64,000 nt of DNA from an uncultured Bacteroides sp. (GCF_910586915.1 NZ_CAJULN010000007.1:1-64000), one strand, 5' to 3'. Shown: positions 1 to 9,203, numbered from the stretch's first letter. Program-made: numbers and translations. The notes: generated by a model from the letters alone, not told the origin.

Positions 1-751
1 CAAAAGCATTCTGCCCGGTAGAACCGTCTAATACCAACAAAACTTCGTGGGGTGCATCAGATACCACCTTTTTCATCACATTCTTTATCTTTGTCAACTC
101 ATTCATCAGTCCGACTTTGTTATGAAGACGTCCGGCAGTGTCGATAATGACAACATCGGCATTGTTGGCAACAGCAGAACTGAGTGTGTCATATGCAACA
201 GAAGCTGGATCAGCTCCCATTTTCTGTTTGACAACCGGCACTCCTACCCGCTCTCCCCAAATCATGAGTTGTTCCACTGCAGCGGCACGGAATGTATCGG
301 CAGCTCCCAAATAAACAGATTTGCCAGCCTTTTTAAACTGATAAGCCAATTTGCCGATGGTCGTCGTTTTGCCTACCCCATTCACACCTACCACCATAAT
401 CACATATGGCTTTTTCGCGATGGGTACGTCAAAATCAGCTACATCGTCCGAATTATTTTCGGTTAATAAAGCAGCAATCTCTTCACGTAGAATACGGTTC
501 AATTCCTGCGTATTCACATATTTGTCTGCAGCAGCACGTTTCTCTATGCGTTTGATTATGTTCAAAGTGGTTTCCACACCTACGTCGGATGTAATCAGTA
601 CTTCTTCCAGATTATCCAGCACTTCGTCATCCACCTTTGACTTTCCAGCTACGGCACGAGCTATTTTACTAAATACGCTCTCTTTGGTTTTAGATAATCC
701 TTTATCTAAAGTTTCCTTCTTTTCCTTTGAAAAAAAACTAAAAAATCCCAT
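1..751 (-). CDS. ftsY: Signal recognition particle receptor FtsY (3' end outside window)
   Basis: SRP-receptor GTPase that docks ribosome-nascent chain-SRP complexes at the inner membrane. About 250 N-terminal residues are present, starting MGFFSFFSKEKKETL at 751. The helical N domain (about residues 10-100) is followed by the G domain with the P-loop GVNGVGKTT, then DTFRAAAVEQL and DTAGRLHNK. The reading frame leaves the window at DGSTGQNAF, so roughly the last 70 residues of a typical ~320-residue Bacteroides FtsY are missing. The long acidic A domain of E. coli FtsY is absent, as usual in this phylum. It follows rpmB, rpmG and DUF4295 in the same direction, but a terminator-like hairpin (831-861) separates it from DUF4295, so it may be only partly co-transcribed. 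The family call is secure. Confidence 0.97.
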   Translation of the reverse strand, partial: MGFFSFFSKEKKETLDKGLSKTKESVFSKIARAVAGKSKVDDEVLDNLEEVLITSDVGVETTLNIIKRIEKRAAADKYVNTQELNRILREEIAALLTENNSDDVADFDVPIAKKPYVIMVVGVNGVGKTTTIGKLAYQFKKAGKSVYLGAADTFRAAAVEQLMIWGERVGVPVVKQKMGADPASVAYDTLSSAVANNADVVIIDTAGRLHNKVGLMNELTKIKNVMKKVVSDAPHEVLLVLDGSTGQNAF

Positions 752-830
752 ATCTACGGTTGTTTGTATAATACATTATGCTACAAAGATATAACAAAGG
801 ATTGAAAAAGTAAAAAAAGAAGCAACAAAA

Positions 831-861
831 AATCCTCTCATTGTTTATCAGTGAGAGGATT
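831..861 (-). terminator. Terminator hairpin between DUF4295 and ftsY
   Basis: The 10-nt arm AATCCTCTCA pairs with TGAGAGGATT across an 11-nt loop. On the minus strand the stem is followed by a run of T residues. It lies just downstream of the DUF4295 stop and upstream of ftsY, so it probably ends or attenuates the ribosomal-protein transcript. Confidence 0.75.
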
Positions 862-890
862 TTGAATTTATAGCGTGTATGCTATTCCGA

Positions 891-1049
891 TTATTTCTTG
901 AAAAAATCTTGTACTTTTTCGTTCGGAACCATTTGTTCATCAAAAACGTAAGCTCCAGTTTTCGGAGATTTTACCATTTTGATAACCTTAGTATAAGCAC
1001 GACCTTCCTTAGAACCGTCATGCAGAGTTGCTACTGTTTTCTTTGCCAT
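891..1049 (-). CDS. DUF4295 small basic protein
   Basis: A 52-residue lysine-rich protein starting MAKKTVATLHDGSKEGRAYT and ending VQDFFKK. It is a short conserved Bacteroidota family (DUF4295) regularly found right after the L28 and L33 genes, as here, 14 nt downstream of rpmG. Size, charge and location suggest a ribosome-associated protein, but no biochemical role is known to me. The start is the only ATG that gives the conserved MAKKT N-terminus. Confidence 0.9.
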   Translation of the reverse strand: MAKKTVATLHDGSKEGRAYTKVIKMVKSPKTGAYVFDEQMVPNEKVQDFFKK

Positions 1050-1063
1050 GGGTTATACTTCTT

Positions 1064-1252
1064 TTATTTAATTTCTTTGTGTACTGTTACTCTCTTCAGA
1101 ATCGGGTTGTATTTTTTCAACTCAAGTCTTTCTGTAGTATTCTTTCTGTTTTTAGTTGTGATATAACGAGATGTTCCCGGCATTCCACTATCTTTGTGTT
1201 CTGTACATTCCAGAATCACCTGTACTCTGTTACCTTTTGCTTTCTTTGCCAT
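1064..1252 (-). CDS. rpmG: 50S ribosomal protein L33
   Basis: A 62-residue basic protein of the large ribosomal subunit, beginning MAKKAKGNRVQVILECTEHK and ending KRVTVHKEIK. The RYITTKNRKNTTERLELKKYNP segment is diagnostic of L33. The full set of zinc-binding CxxC pairs is absent and only one cysteine remains, so this is the zinc-independent form. It lies 21 nt after rpmB and 14 nt before DUF4295, one transcription unit. Confidence 0.97.
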   Translation of the reverse strand: MAKKAKGNRVQVILECTEHKDSGMPGTSRYITTKNRKNTTERLELKKYNPILKRVTVHKEIK

Positions 1253-1273
1253 TGTAAGTTTTCTCCTCTACGT

Positions 1274-1534
1274 TTAGCCGATTACTTTAATGCTTTTCCA
1301 ATCACAATAACCTTTAGCTACAGCTTCAGTCAGCGCAGCATCCAGTCCTTTTTTGTTGATAATACGCAGACCGTTAGCGCAAAGGCTAAGGCTGATCCAA
1401 CAATCCTGTTCTACGTAATAGAACTTCTTGTTAAACAAGTTCAAATCAAAGGTTCTTTTTGTTCTTCTCTTTGAGTGTGAAACATTGTTGCCAATCATGG
1501 CTTTCTTTCCGGTAATTTGACAAATCTTCGACAT
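1274..1534 (-). CDS. rpmB: 50S ribosomal protein L28
   Basis: An 86-residue large-subunit protein starting MSKICQITGKKAMIGNNVSHS, with the L28 motifs GNNVSHSKRRTKR and, near the C-terminus, LRIINKKGLDAAL. It is the first gene of the rpmB-rpmG-DUF4295 unit, and a promoter-like sequence lies about 50 nt upstream. Length is normal for Bacteroidota L28. Confidence 0.97.
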   Translation of the reverse strand: MSKICQITGKKAMIGNNVSHSKRRTKRTFDLNLFNKKFYYVEQDCWISLSLCANGLRIINKKGLDAALTEAVAKGYCDWKSIKVIG

Positions 1535-1584
1535 TTCTATCTTATTTTTATAGTTTTATATCTATACTTATTTCAAACAGGACG

Positions 1585-1616
1585 CAAAGTAAGCACTTTT
1601 ATCCGTATAAAACAAG
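1585..1616 (-). promoter_or_regulatory. Putative promoter of the rpmB operon
   Basis: On the minus strand a TTG element lies about 21 nt before TACTTTG, close to the Bacteroides -33/-7 consensus (TTTG then TAnnTTTG). Transcription would start about 60 nt upstream of rpmB. The -7 box lacks one base of spacing relative to the consensus. Confidence 0.45.
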
Positions 1617-1656
1617 AATTTCTTAAAATAATTCACTTATAAGCAGCTATTTTTCC

Positions 1657-2889
1657 TTATTTGAGCAAATCTCGAAGCATTAACAACGCATTATTGCCTG
1701 CTCTTTCAATGTTCATGGCTCTTCCCCGATTGGTTTCCTGTTTGTAAGTACGAATTTCGTTTTTATAACCAACGGCAATCCAAACAGTTCCTACGGGTTT
1801 CTCTTGAGTGCCGCCTCCCGGACCGGCTATTCCTGATGTGGCAACAGCACAGTCTGTATTCAATGCTTTCATCGCACCTTTTACCATTTCAATTACAGTC
1901 TCCTCACTTACAGCGCCGTGATATTCTAAGGTTTTGGAAGACACTTGTAAAAGTCTCATTTTTACTTCATTGGAGTAAGCCACTACGCTGCCGTTGAAAT
2001 ATTCCGAGCTTCCGGAGACGGAGGTTAACCGTGCGGCAATGCTTCCGCCAGTGCAACTTTCTGCGGTGGAAACGGTCAATTTCTTCTTTTTCAGCAGCTC
2101 ACCTACGACAGTTTCTAATGATACATCTTCTTCACTGAAAATATCTTCGCCTAAGATTTCTTTCAGTTTTATTTTTTCACACTCAAGAATCTTTTCGATT
2201 TCCTCTTTTCTTTGTCCGCGCCCAGTCAGTCTCAGCCGGATTATTCCGGGCTTGGGCAGATAAGCCAATTTAATACACTCCGGTAAGGCACTCTCCCACG
2301 CCTCCAACTTCTCGGCCAATACCGATTCCGGATAGTTCTGTACGAGGAAAGTTTGATGAAGGATTGCGTCTGTCTGAAACCTTTTGTGCAATTCTGGCAA
2401 TATACTTTCGGTCATTACAACAGTCATTTCCTGCGGAACTCCAGGCATGGACACAAGTACTTTTCCCTCTTTCTCAAACCAACTGACGGAAGCACTTCCC
2501 ACAGGATTATTGATTACAATGCAATCTTTGGGAACCATTGCCTGACTTTTATTGAGTGCGTTCATTGGAATTTTTCCTGCCAATACCCGCTTTACATTTT
2601 CAAAAACCTCTTCGCTGAATACCAGTTCCGTATGAAAATATTTACAAAGCGTCTGCTTTGTTATATCGTCCTTTGTAGGTCCCAATCCTCCTGTGACTAA
2701 AACAATATCGACCCTTTTCATCGCATGATCCACCGCTTCCAAAATTTCTTCCTCCCGGTCGCGGATTGAAACAGTGCGCAGCACCTCAATACCTATTTTA
2801 TTTAACTCCCGTCCCATCCAGGCGGAATTAGTATCGACAACCTGCCCTATCAACAGTTCATCGCCTATGGTTATAATTTCGGCAAACAT
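1657..2889 (-). CDS. cinA: CinA family nicotinamide-nucleotide amidase
   Basis: A 410-residue protein with the two usual CinA modules. The N-terminal molybdopterin-binding-like (COG1058) domain shows TIGDELLIGQVVDTNSAWM, VTGGLGPTKDDITK and SMPGVPQEM. The C-terminal PncC domain shows TAESCTGGSIAARLT, YSNEVKMRLL and ATSGIAGPGGGT. Known members cleave ADP-ribose pyrophosphate bonds and deamidate NMN in NAD salvage. It lies 64 nt downstream of tsaD in the same direction with no promoter-like sequence between, so co-transcription is likely. Both domains are intact. Confidence 0.95.
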   Translation of the reverse strand: MFAEIITIGDELLIGQVVDTNSAWMGRELNKIGIEVLRTVSIRDREEEILEAVDHAMKRVDIVLVTGGLGPTKDDITKQTLCKYFHTELVFSEEVFENVKRVLAGKIPMNALNKSQAMVPKDCIVINNPVGSASVSWFEKEGKVLVSMPGVPQEMTVVMTESILPELHKRFQTDAILHQTFLVQNYPESVLAEKLEAWESALPECIKLAYLPKPGIIRLRLTGRGQRKEEIEKILECEKIKLKEILGEDIFSEEDVSLETVVGELLKKKKLTVSTAESCTGGSIAARLTSVSGSSEYFNGSVVAYSNEVKMRLLQVSSKTLEYHGAVSEETVIEMVKGAMKALNTDCAVATSGIAGPGGGTQEKPVGTVWIAVGYKNEIRTYKQETNRGRAMNIERAGNNALLMLRDLLK

Positions 2890-2953
2890 ATTTTCCTGCT
2901 TTATTGATACAATCTATTCTCCTTATATATAAGTAAGATGTGTAAAAAACGAC

Positions 2954-3973
2954 TTATAAAGTAACGCGGGAATAAGCCGGAAGTTCAATAGGACAGAATT
3001 CTTTATCCAAATATTTGAAATATCCGGTCATGGCAATCATCGCCGCATTATCGGTCGTATAGCTGAATTTGGGAATATATATGTTCCAGCCGTATTTTTC
3101 CGCGTGTTCGCAGAATGCATTGCGCAATCCGTTATTTGCGGAAACTCCTCCCGCTACGGCTACTTCCTTGATTTTATATTCTTTGGCTGCTTTCCGCAAT
3201 TTATTCATCAGGATATCTACAACAGTCGCTTCCAACGATGCTGCCAAATCCATTTTGTGATGTTCGATAAAGTCAGGGTCTTCCTTCAGCCAGTCGCGCA
3301 ACGAATACAGGAATGAAGTTTTTAATCCACTAAAGCTATAATCCAAGCCCGGAATATGCGGCTTGCTGAATGTGAAAGCCTTCGGATTTCCCTGACGTGC
3401 CAGTTTGTCGATAATAGGACCGCCCGGGTATCCTAATCCCATGACTTTCGAACATTTGTCAATCGCTTCGCCTGCGGCGTCGTCAATGGTCTGTCCCAAA
3501 ATTTCCATATCATTATACGCTTTTACCAATATAATCTGTGAATTTCCTCCGGACACCAACAGGCAAAGAAACGGGAATTGCGGTTGTTTGTTCTCCTCTC
3601 CTTCTACTTTAATAAAATGAGCTAATACATGACCTGTCAAGTGGTTAACATCAACTAAAGGAATATCCAAAGAGCGGGCGAATCCTTTAGCGAAAGAAAC
3701 ACCGACAAGCAACGAACCCATTAGCCCCGGACCTCGGGTGAATGCTATTGCGCTCAGTTCTTCCTTAGTGACACCGGCACGTTTCAATGCTTCGTGTACT
3801 ACCGGTACAATATTTTGCTGGTGTGCTCGTGAAGCCAGTTCGGGGACTACACCACCGTATGCTTCGTGTACGGCCTGACTTGACACTACATTTGACAGCA
3901 GATAACCGTCTTTGATAACGGCTGCCGACGTATCATCACAAGAGGATTCGATTCCTAATATTATTGCACTCAT
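2954..3973 (-). CDS. tsaD: tRNA N6-threonylcarbamoyladenosine transferase TsaD
   Basis: A 339-residue Kae1/TsaD ATPase that, with TsaB, TsaE and TsaC/TsaC2, makes t6A37 on ANN-decoding tRNAs. Visible hallmarks are IESSCDDTSAAVI at the N-terminus, the metal-binding histidines in HLTGHVLAHF, LLVSGGNSQIILV, GLGYPGGP, and VAGGVSANNGLR near the C-terminus. Length matches the family. It is divergently transcribed from the TamB-like gene, with a Bacteroides-type -7 box 25 nt upstream. Confidence 0.97.
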   Translation of the reverse strand: MSAIILGIESSCDDTSAAVIKDGYLLSNVVSSQAVHEAYGGVVPELASRAHQQNIVPVVHEALKRAGVTKEELSAIAFTRGPGLMGSLLVGVSFAKGFARSLDIPLVDVNHLTGHVLAHFIKVEGEENKQPQFPFLCLLVSGGNSQIILVKAYNDMEILGQTIDDAAGEAIDKCSKVMGLGYPGGPIIDKLARQGNPKAFTFSKPHIPGLDYSFSGLKTSFLYSLRDWLKEDPDFIEHHKMDLAASLEATVVDILMNKLRKAAKEYKIKEVAVAGGVSANNGLRNAFCEHAEKYGWNIYIPKFSYTTDNAAMIAMTGYFKYLDKEFCPIELPAYSRVTL

Positions 3974-3997
3974 AAGATTTTATACTATTAAACGGTG

Positions 3998-4005
3998 CAA
4001 AAGTA
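3998..4005 (-). promoter_or_regulatory. -7 box for tsaD-cinA
   Basis: TACTTTTG on the minus strand matches the Bacteroides TAnnTTTG element exactly, with a plausible start about 20 nt before tsaD. No clear -33 TTTG partner was found. Confidence 0.55.
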
Positions 4006-4039
4006 ATCATAAAACTACGATTCATAACGAACTATTTTA

Positions 4040-4047
4040 TATTTTTG
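4040..4047 (+). promoter_or_regulatory. -7 box for the TamB-like gene
   Basis: TATTTTTG matches TAnnTTTG exactly. Transcription would begin near 4054, leaving a leader of only about 20-30 nt before the proposed non-ATG start. This supports a start near 4072-4081 over one at 4144. No -33 element is evident. Confidence 0.5.
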
Positions 4048-4080
4048 TTCGCAAAATAAAAGTAAACGCTTATCAGAACG

Positions 4081-7000
4081 CTGAAAAAGACTGTACGCTG
4101 GATAGTCGGTATTGTACTGGGAGTATATATCGGGGCTATTATCTTGCTGAATATACCAACTGTTCAGCGAGCAATGAGTTCGTTTGTCGCCAAAGAACTT
4201 TCCGGAGTGTTGGGAACTCAGGTTACTATCGGAAGAATGAATATGGGATTGTTGAACCGCATCATCATTGATGATGTATTACTTAACGATCAAAGCGGGG
4301 AAGAAATGCTTAAAGTTACCCGCCTCTCTGCCAAGTTTGACATCGTGCCTTTCTTTAAAGGAAAGATTTCCATCAGCAGTGTCCAGCTTTTTGGCTTTAA
4401 CATCAGTCTCCGGAAGGATACGCCGGATGCTTCACCCAATTTCAAGTTTGTGCTGGACGCTTTCGCATCCAAAGATACGGTAAAAGAAAGTTCGCTCGAC
4501 TTGCGTATCAATTCGATTCTGATTCGTCGCGGGCGGATGTCCTATCATGTACTTTCGGAAGAGGAAACTCCTGGGAAGTTCAACTCCAAGCATATCCAGC
4601 TTCAGAACATCATTGCCAATGTCTCTTTGAAGGCCTTGAACAAGGATTCGGTGAATTTGGGAATCAAACGGTTGAGCCTTGATGAGAGTGCATCGGGGTT
4701 CTCCTTGAAAAAGCTGAGCCTGAAATTGGTTGCCAACAGCAAACAGACAAGTATTGAAAATTTTGTCATTGAACTGCCTGAGACCTCTTTAAAAATGGAT
4801 ACCATCCGTTTAGACTATAACAGTTTGCAGGCTTTCAATCATTTTGCCGAGCAGGTTCGCTTTTCATTCCGTACACTTCCGTCACAAGTTACGTTGAAGG
4901 ATATTTCGCCTTTCGTACCGACCTTGTCACACTTTAAGGAACCGGTCACGTTAGATATGGAGGTACAAGGCACCGCCGATCAGTTGAATTGTCCGCATTT
5001 AGAGATTACGGCAGACAATCGGCAATTCCGTCTTCGGGGAGAGGTGTCGCTTCACGATTTGTCACATCCGCAAAACGCATATATATATGGTACTCTTTCC
5101 GAACTCTCGGCTAACACCCGTGGCGTCGGCTTTTTGGTACGTAACCTGGGGCACAATTACAACGGAGTTCCCCCTATTCTCGAACGCTTGGGTGACGTCA
5201 GTTTCCGTGGAGAAATCTCCGGATATTTTACGGATTTGGTCACTTACGGACAATTACGTACCGGTTTGGGAAGCATAAAGACCGACTTGAAATTAAGTTC
5301 GGACAAGAGTAAAGGATTATTCGCTTACTCCGGCGCGGTGAAAACGGAAGATTACAAACTCGGTGAACTGCTTGCCAACGAGAAGTTAGGAGAAATCACA
5401 TTCAATCTGGATGTATATGGCAGGCACATTGCCGACCAGCTTCCGGCTGTCGAACTGAAAGGGCTGATTGCTTCCGTCGATTATAGTAGATACCGATATG
5501 AGAATATTACGCTGGATGGTGAATATAAACGAGGCGGATTCAACGGTAAAGCGATATTGGATGACCCGAACGGCTCCATCTATTTGAATGGAGACATCAA
5601 TACTGCCTCCAAAGTGCCGACTTTTAATTTTTTAGCGGTAGTAGACAAAATACGTCCCAATGACTTGAATCTCACTGACAAATACTCGGATTCGGAATTT
5701 TCTCTGAAACTGAAAGCCAACTTCACGGGCGGTTCCGTTGACGAGATGATGGGAGAAATCAATGTAGATAGTCTGACGTTTACGGCTCCAGACAAGGAGT
5801 ATTTCATGAGAAATATAAATATTCGGGCAACCAGACAAGACGACGAGAATCAACTGCAGCTGACTTCCGAGTTTCTGACAGCAAGCGTAACTGGAAAGTT
5901 TCAATACCATACGCTACCTGTCAGTATGCTGAATATCATGAGAAAGTACGTTCCGTCGTTGATATTGCCGCCCAAAAAGCCGGTTGAGACACACAATAAC
6001 TTTCTGTTTGATATACATATTTATAATACGGACCTCTTGTCGAAGGTGTTCGATATTCCGCTTACCGTATATACCCACTCCACCGTGAAGGGATATTTCA
6101 ATGATTCCATGCAGCGTTTACGAGTAGAAGGCTATTTTCCCCGTTTGCAGTACAAGAATAATTATATAGAATCGGGAATGGTGTTGTGCGAGAATCCGGC
6201 AGACCATATTCGTGCGCAGGTGCGCTTAACCAATCTGAAGAAAAAAGGGGCAGTCAATCTCTCGCTGAATGCACAGGCGAAAGACGATCGTGTCAGTACG
6301 ACATTGAATTGGGGAAACAGTGCGGCGGTAACTTATAGCGGACGGTTGGCTGCCGTGGCGGAGTTTCTGCGCACAGAGGGCGAAAAGCCGTTGTTGAAGG
6401 CAACGGTAGATGTGAAACCGACGGATATTATACTGAATGATACCTTGTGGAAAGTACATCCTTCGCAAGTGGTGGTAGATTCGGGCAAGGTGAACGTGAA
6501 TAATTTCTACTTCAGCCACCGAGATCGCTATGTGCGTATCAACGGACGCCTTTCCGACAATCCGCAAGATACGGTGAAGGTCGATTTGAAAGATATCAAT
6601 ATGGGATATGTATTTGATATAGCAAACGTTTCCGACGATGTAAACTTTGAGGGAGATGCGACGGGAACGGCTTATGCGAGCGGTGTACTGAAAAAGCCGG
6701 TCATGAATACCCGCCTGTTTGTTAAGAACTTCTCACTCAATCAAGGGCGGTTGGGCGACCTGGATATATATGGCGAATGGGACAATGACAACAGAGGTAT
6801 CCGTCTGAACGCCTCCATCCGCGATATATCTCCCGCTCCATCGCGCGTCAGCGGTATTATTTATCCGTTGAAACCAGAGAGCGGGCTCGACCTGCATATC
6901 GAAGCCAACGAACTGAACCTTAAATTTCTTGAACATTACATGAAGTCCATCGCTACCGACATAAAAGGACGGGGAACGGGAAAGGTGCATTTCTACGGAA

Positions 7001-8565
7001 AGTTCAAAGGATTGAATTTAGACGGCGCAGTCATGGCGGATGCGTCTATGAAGTTTGATATACTGAATACTCATTTTATCATCAAGGACACGGTACACCT
7101 TGCTCCTACCGGATTGACTTTCAACAATATGTATATTTCCGACATGGAAGGTCATGCGGGAAGAATCAACGGATATCTGCGTTTCAAGCATTTCAAGAAC
7201 ATGAACTATCGCTTCGAGGTACAGGCCGACAATATGCTTGTGATGAATACGAAGGAATCGGCCGATATGCCTTTCTATGGAACGGTGTACGGCACGGGAA
7301 ACGTTTTGCTATACGGTAATGCCATTCAAGGACTGGAAGTCAATGCCGCCATGACAACCAACCGGAATACAACCTTCACTTACATCAACGGCAGCGTAGC
7401 ATCGGCCACTAACAATCAGTTTATCAAGTTTGTCGACAAGACACCCCGCCGCACTATCCGCGATTCCGTACAGATAGCTTCCCATTACGAGCAGGTGCAA
7501 CAGAAACGACAGGCGGAAGCTGAGCAGCAGACGGATATCCGTCTCAATATCCTTGTAGATGCTACACCCGATGCGACGATGCGGATTATCATGGACCCGA
7601 TAGCCGGAGATTACATCAGTGGAAAAGGTACGGGAAACATCCGGACAGAGTTTTACAACAAAGGCGATGTGAAGATGTTCGGTAATTACAGAATTACTCA
7701 AGGAGTCTACAAGTTCAGTCTGCAAGAAGTCATCCGCAAGGACTTTGTCATAAAGAACGGAAGCACAATCACTTTTCATGGTGCGCCTTTGGATGCCAAT
7801 ATGGACATACAGGCTGCATATACGGTAAACTCCGCTTCCCTGAACGATTTGATACCTGATGCTTCGACCATCATCCAGCAACCCAACGTGCGGGTGAATT
7901 GCATCATGAACCTGAGTGGAATGTTGGTGCGTCCGACCATTAAATTGGGTATCGAACTTCCGAATGAAAGGGATGAAGTACAAACATTGGTGCGCAACTA
8001 CATCAGCACGGAAGAACAGATGAATATGCAGATTCTCTATCTGTTGGGAATCGGCAAGTTCTATACGGAAGACGCCCGAAACAACAATCAGAACTCCAAT
8101 GTGATGTCGTCGGTACTCTCTTCTACCCTCTCTGGACAGTTGAATAACGCCCTGTCGCGGGTTTTTGAAACAAACAACTGGAACATCGGAACCAATCTGA
8201 GTACGGGTGACAAAGGCTGGACGGATGTGGAAGTGGAAGGAATCCTGTCGGGTCAACTGTTGAACAACCGCCTGTTGATTAACGGTAACTTCGGCTATCG
8301 TGACAATCCGATGGCAAACACCAACTTTGTGGGAGACTTTGAAGCGGAATGGCTGATAAACCGCTCGGGAGATATCCGCCTGAAAGCCTATAACGAAACA
8401 AACGACCGTTATTATACAAAGACCAACCTCACCACACAGGGCGTAGGCATTATGTACAAGAAGGATTTCAACAAATGGAGCGATTTGTTCTTCGGAAAGT
8501 GGAAGCTGCGCAATAAGCGGAAACAGGAAGAAAAGGCTCGCCAACAGACCGATACGACTGAATAA
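4081..8565 (+). CDS. tamB: TamB-like translocation/assembly module protein (DUF490)
   Basis: A very long envelope protein (about 1,494 residues from 4081) of the TamB/YtfN group, which spans the periplasm as a beta-taco and helps move lipid or assemble outer-membrane proteins. The bulk is repetitive beta-rich sequence. The last ~400 residues carry the DUF490-type region (GTGNIRTEFYNKGDVKMFGN, VRPTIKLGIELP, LLYLLGIGKFYTED-like segments). The membrane anchor (VRWIVGIVLGVYIGAIILL) lies before residue 24 and is lost if translation starts at the first usual start codon, TTG 4144. In frame upstream there is only CTG 4081 or ATC 4072, and a stop at 4063. I chose 4081; the true start is uncertain. 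The gene ends in a shared terminator. Confidence 0.85.
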   Translation: MKKTVRWIVGIVLGVYIGAIILLNIPTVQRAMSSFVAKELSGVLGTQVTIGRMNMGLLNRIIIDDVLLNDQSGEEMLKVTRLSAKFDIVPFFKGKISISSVQLFGFNISLRKDTPDASPNFKFVLDAFASKDTVKESSLDLRINSILIRRGRMSYHVLSEEETPGKFNSKHIQLQNIIANVSLKALNKDSVNLGIKRLSLDESASGFSLKKLSLKLVANSKQTSIENFVIELPETSLKMDTIRLDYNSLQAFNHFAEQVRFSFRTLPSQVTLKDISPFVPTLSHFKEPVTLDMEVQGTADQLNCPHLEITADNRQFRLRGEVSLHDLSHPQNAYIYGTLSELSANTRGVGFLVRNLGHNYNGVPPILERLGDVSFRGEISGYFTDLVTYGQLRTGLGSIKTDLKLSSDKSKGLFAYSGAVKTEDYKLGELLANEKLGEITFNLDVYGRHIADQLPAVELKGLIASVDYSRYRYENITLDGEYKRGGFNGKAILDDPNGSIYLNGDINTASKVPTFNFLAVVDKIRPNDLNLTDKYSDSEFSLKLKANFTGGSVDEMMGEINVDSLTFTAPDKEYFMRNINIRATRQDDENQLQLTSEFLTASVTGKFQYHTLPVSMLNIMRKYVPSLILPPKKPVETHNNFLFDIHIYNTDLLSKVFDIPLTVYTHSTVKGYFNDSMQRLRVEGYFPRLQYKNNYIESGMVLCENPADHIRAQVRLTNLKKKGAVNLSLNAQAKDDRVSTTLNWGNSAAVTYSGRLAAVAEFLRTEGEKPLLKATVDVKPTDIILNDTLWKVHPSQVVVDSGKVNVNNFYFSHRDRYVRINGRLSDNPQDTVKVDLKDINMGYVFDIANVSDDVNFEGDATGTAYASGVLKKPVMNTRLFVKNFSLNQGRLGDLDIYGEWDNDNRGIRLNASIRDISPAPSRVSGIIYPLKPESGLDLHIEANELNLKFLEHYMKSIATDIKGRGTGKVHFYGKFKGLNLDGAVMADASMKFDILNTHFIIKDTVHLAPTGLTFNNMYISDMEGHAGRINGYLRFKHFKNMNYRFEVQADNMLVMNTKESADMPFYGTVYGTGNVLLYGNAIQGLEVNAAMTTNRNTTFTYINGSVASATNNQFIKFVDKTPRRTIRDSVQIASHYEQVQQKRQAEAEQQTDIRLNILVDATPDATMRIIMDPIAGDYISGKGTGNIRTEFYNKGDVKMFGNYRITQGVYKFSLQEVIRKDFVIKNGSTITFHGAPLDANMDIQAAYTVNSASLNDLIPDASTIIQQPNVRVNCIMNLSGMLVRPTIKLGIELPNERDEVQTLVRNYISTEEQMNMQILYLLGIGKFYTEDARNNNQNSNVMSSVLSSTLSGQLNNALSRVFETNNWNIGTNLSTGDKGWTDVEVEGILSGQLLNNRLLINGNFGYRDNPMANTNFVGDFEAEWLINRSGDIRLKAYNETNDRYYTKTNLTTQGVGIMYKKDFNKWSDLFFGKWKLRNKRKQEEKARQQTDTTE

Positions 8566-8571
8566 GAAAAG

Positions 8572-8616
8572 AAAAAAGCCACCGCACTCCGCCAATTGCA
8601 GAAACGGGTGGCTTTT
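8572..8616. terminator. Bidirectional terminator between the TamB-like and PepSY-like genes
   Basis: GCCACC (8578-8583) pairs with GGTGGC (8607-8612), flanked by A residues on the left and T residues on the right. It can therefore terminate the plus-strand TamB-like transcript and the convergent minus-strand PepSY-like transcript. Confidence 0.7.
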
Positions 8617-8629
8617 GCGCCAAAGAGGT

Positions 8630-9067
8630 TTAGAAATCAATATCAATCAAATTGAACTGCAAGTCGAACTTTAATTCCACACGATTGGAGAGTTTCACTT
8701 CATATTCTTTTTTATCGCGCCCTATGTTCCACACTTTTGTGTCGGGATAATTGGTTGCGATATATTTCCGGATGGCGGGGGGAACAACTGCCGACGGAAC
8801 GGAAGTGAATTTGCAATTCACCTCTTCCCAATCCCCCTTCTTGTCGAACTCCACTTTATTGCCATTCGTGAAAATCACCTCATAACTTTTATTGAAGAAA
8901 TCGCTTTCCATCTTTGCCAAAGCCACTTTGCTGTCGGCAAAATGCTGTTTGATGAACCGTTGTGCCGATTGTGGCATTTGAGTAACTTGGATGGGACGGT
9001 CGTCGTCTGCAAACGCTACTGTCTGCAATGTAAACAAGCACACTAATAAGAATACTAACTTTTTCAT
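8630..9067 (-). CDS. PepSY-like (DUF2874) periplasmic protein
   Basis: A 145-residue exported protein. Residues 1-20 (MKKLVFLLVCLFTLQTVAFA) are a signal peptide. The mature part holds two tandem PepSY-like units, each with a helix (AQRFIKQHF; IRKYIATNYP) followed by strands ending in a Y/F-E-V-x-F/L pattern (SYEVIFTNGNKVEFDKKG; EYEVKLSNRVELKFD). This family is abundant in Bacteroides and is thought to bind or inhibit periplasmic partners; no specific ligand can be inferred. It is monocistronic, with convergent terminators on its 3' side. An inverted repeat about 110 nt upstream (9168-9195) may be regulatory. Confidence 0.88.
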   Translation of the reverse strand: MKKLVFLLVCLFTLQTVAFADDDRPIQVTQMPQSAQRFIKQHFADSKVALAKMESDFFNKSYEVIFTNGNKVEFDKKGDWEEVNCKFTSVPSAVVPPAIRKYIATNYPDTKVWNIGRDKKEYEVKLSNRVELKFDLQFNLIDIDF

Positions 9068-9167
9068 AATCGTTGTTTTTTAAAATTGGTTTTCACTGTA
9101 ACTATCTATTTAAAACGTAAATTCGGATATAAAAGTTCTATTTCACATAGCAATTTATTGTTCCGTA

Positions 9168-9195
9168 TGGCAATTTCCTCTGACTTATATTGCCA
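9168..9195. promoter_or_regulatory. Inverted repeat upstream of the PepSY-like gene
   Basis: TGGCAAT at 9168-9174 and ATTGCCA at 9189-9195 form a 7-bp dyad with a 14-nt spacer. A further half site (TAGCAATT) lies about 20 nt to the left. This resembles an operator for a dimeric regulator, but no regulator can be named. Confidence 0.3.
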
Positions 9196-9203
9196 AAATG
9201 CAA

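Noticed and set aside
7309..8646. Minus-strand open frame of 445 codons within the TamB-like gene
   Set aside because: It is antisense to the conserved C-terminal region of the TamB-like protein and shows no domain, and its start region overlaps the terminator.
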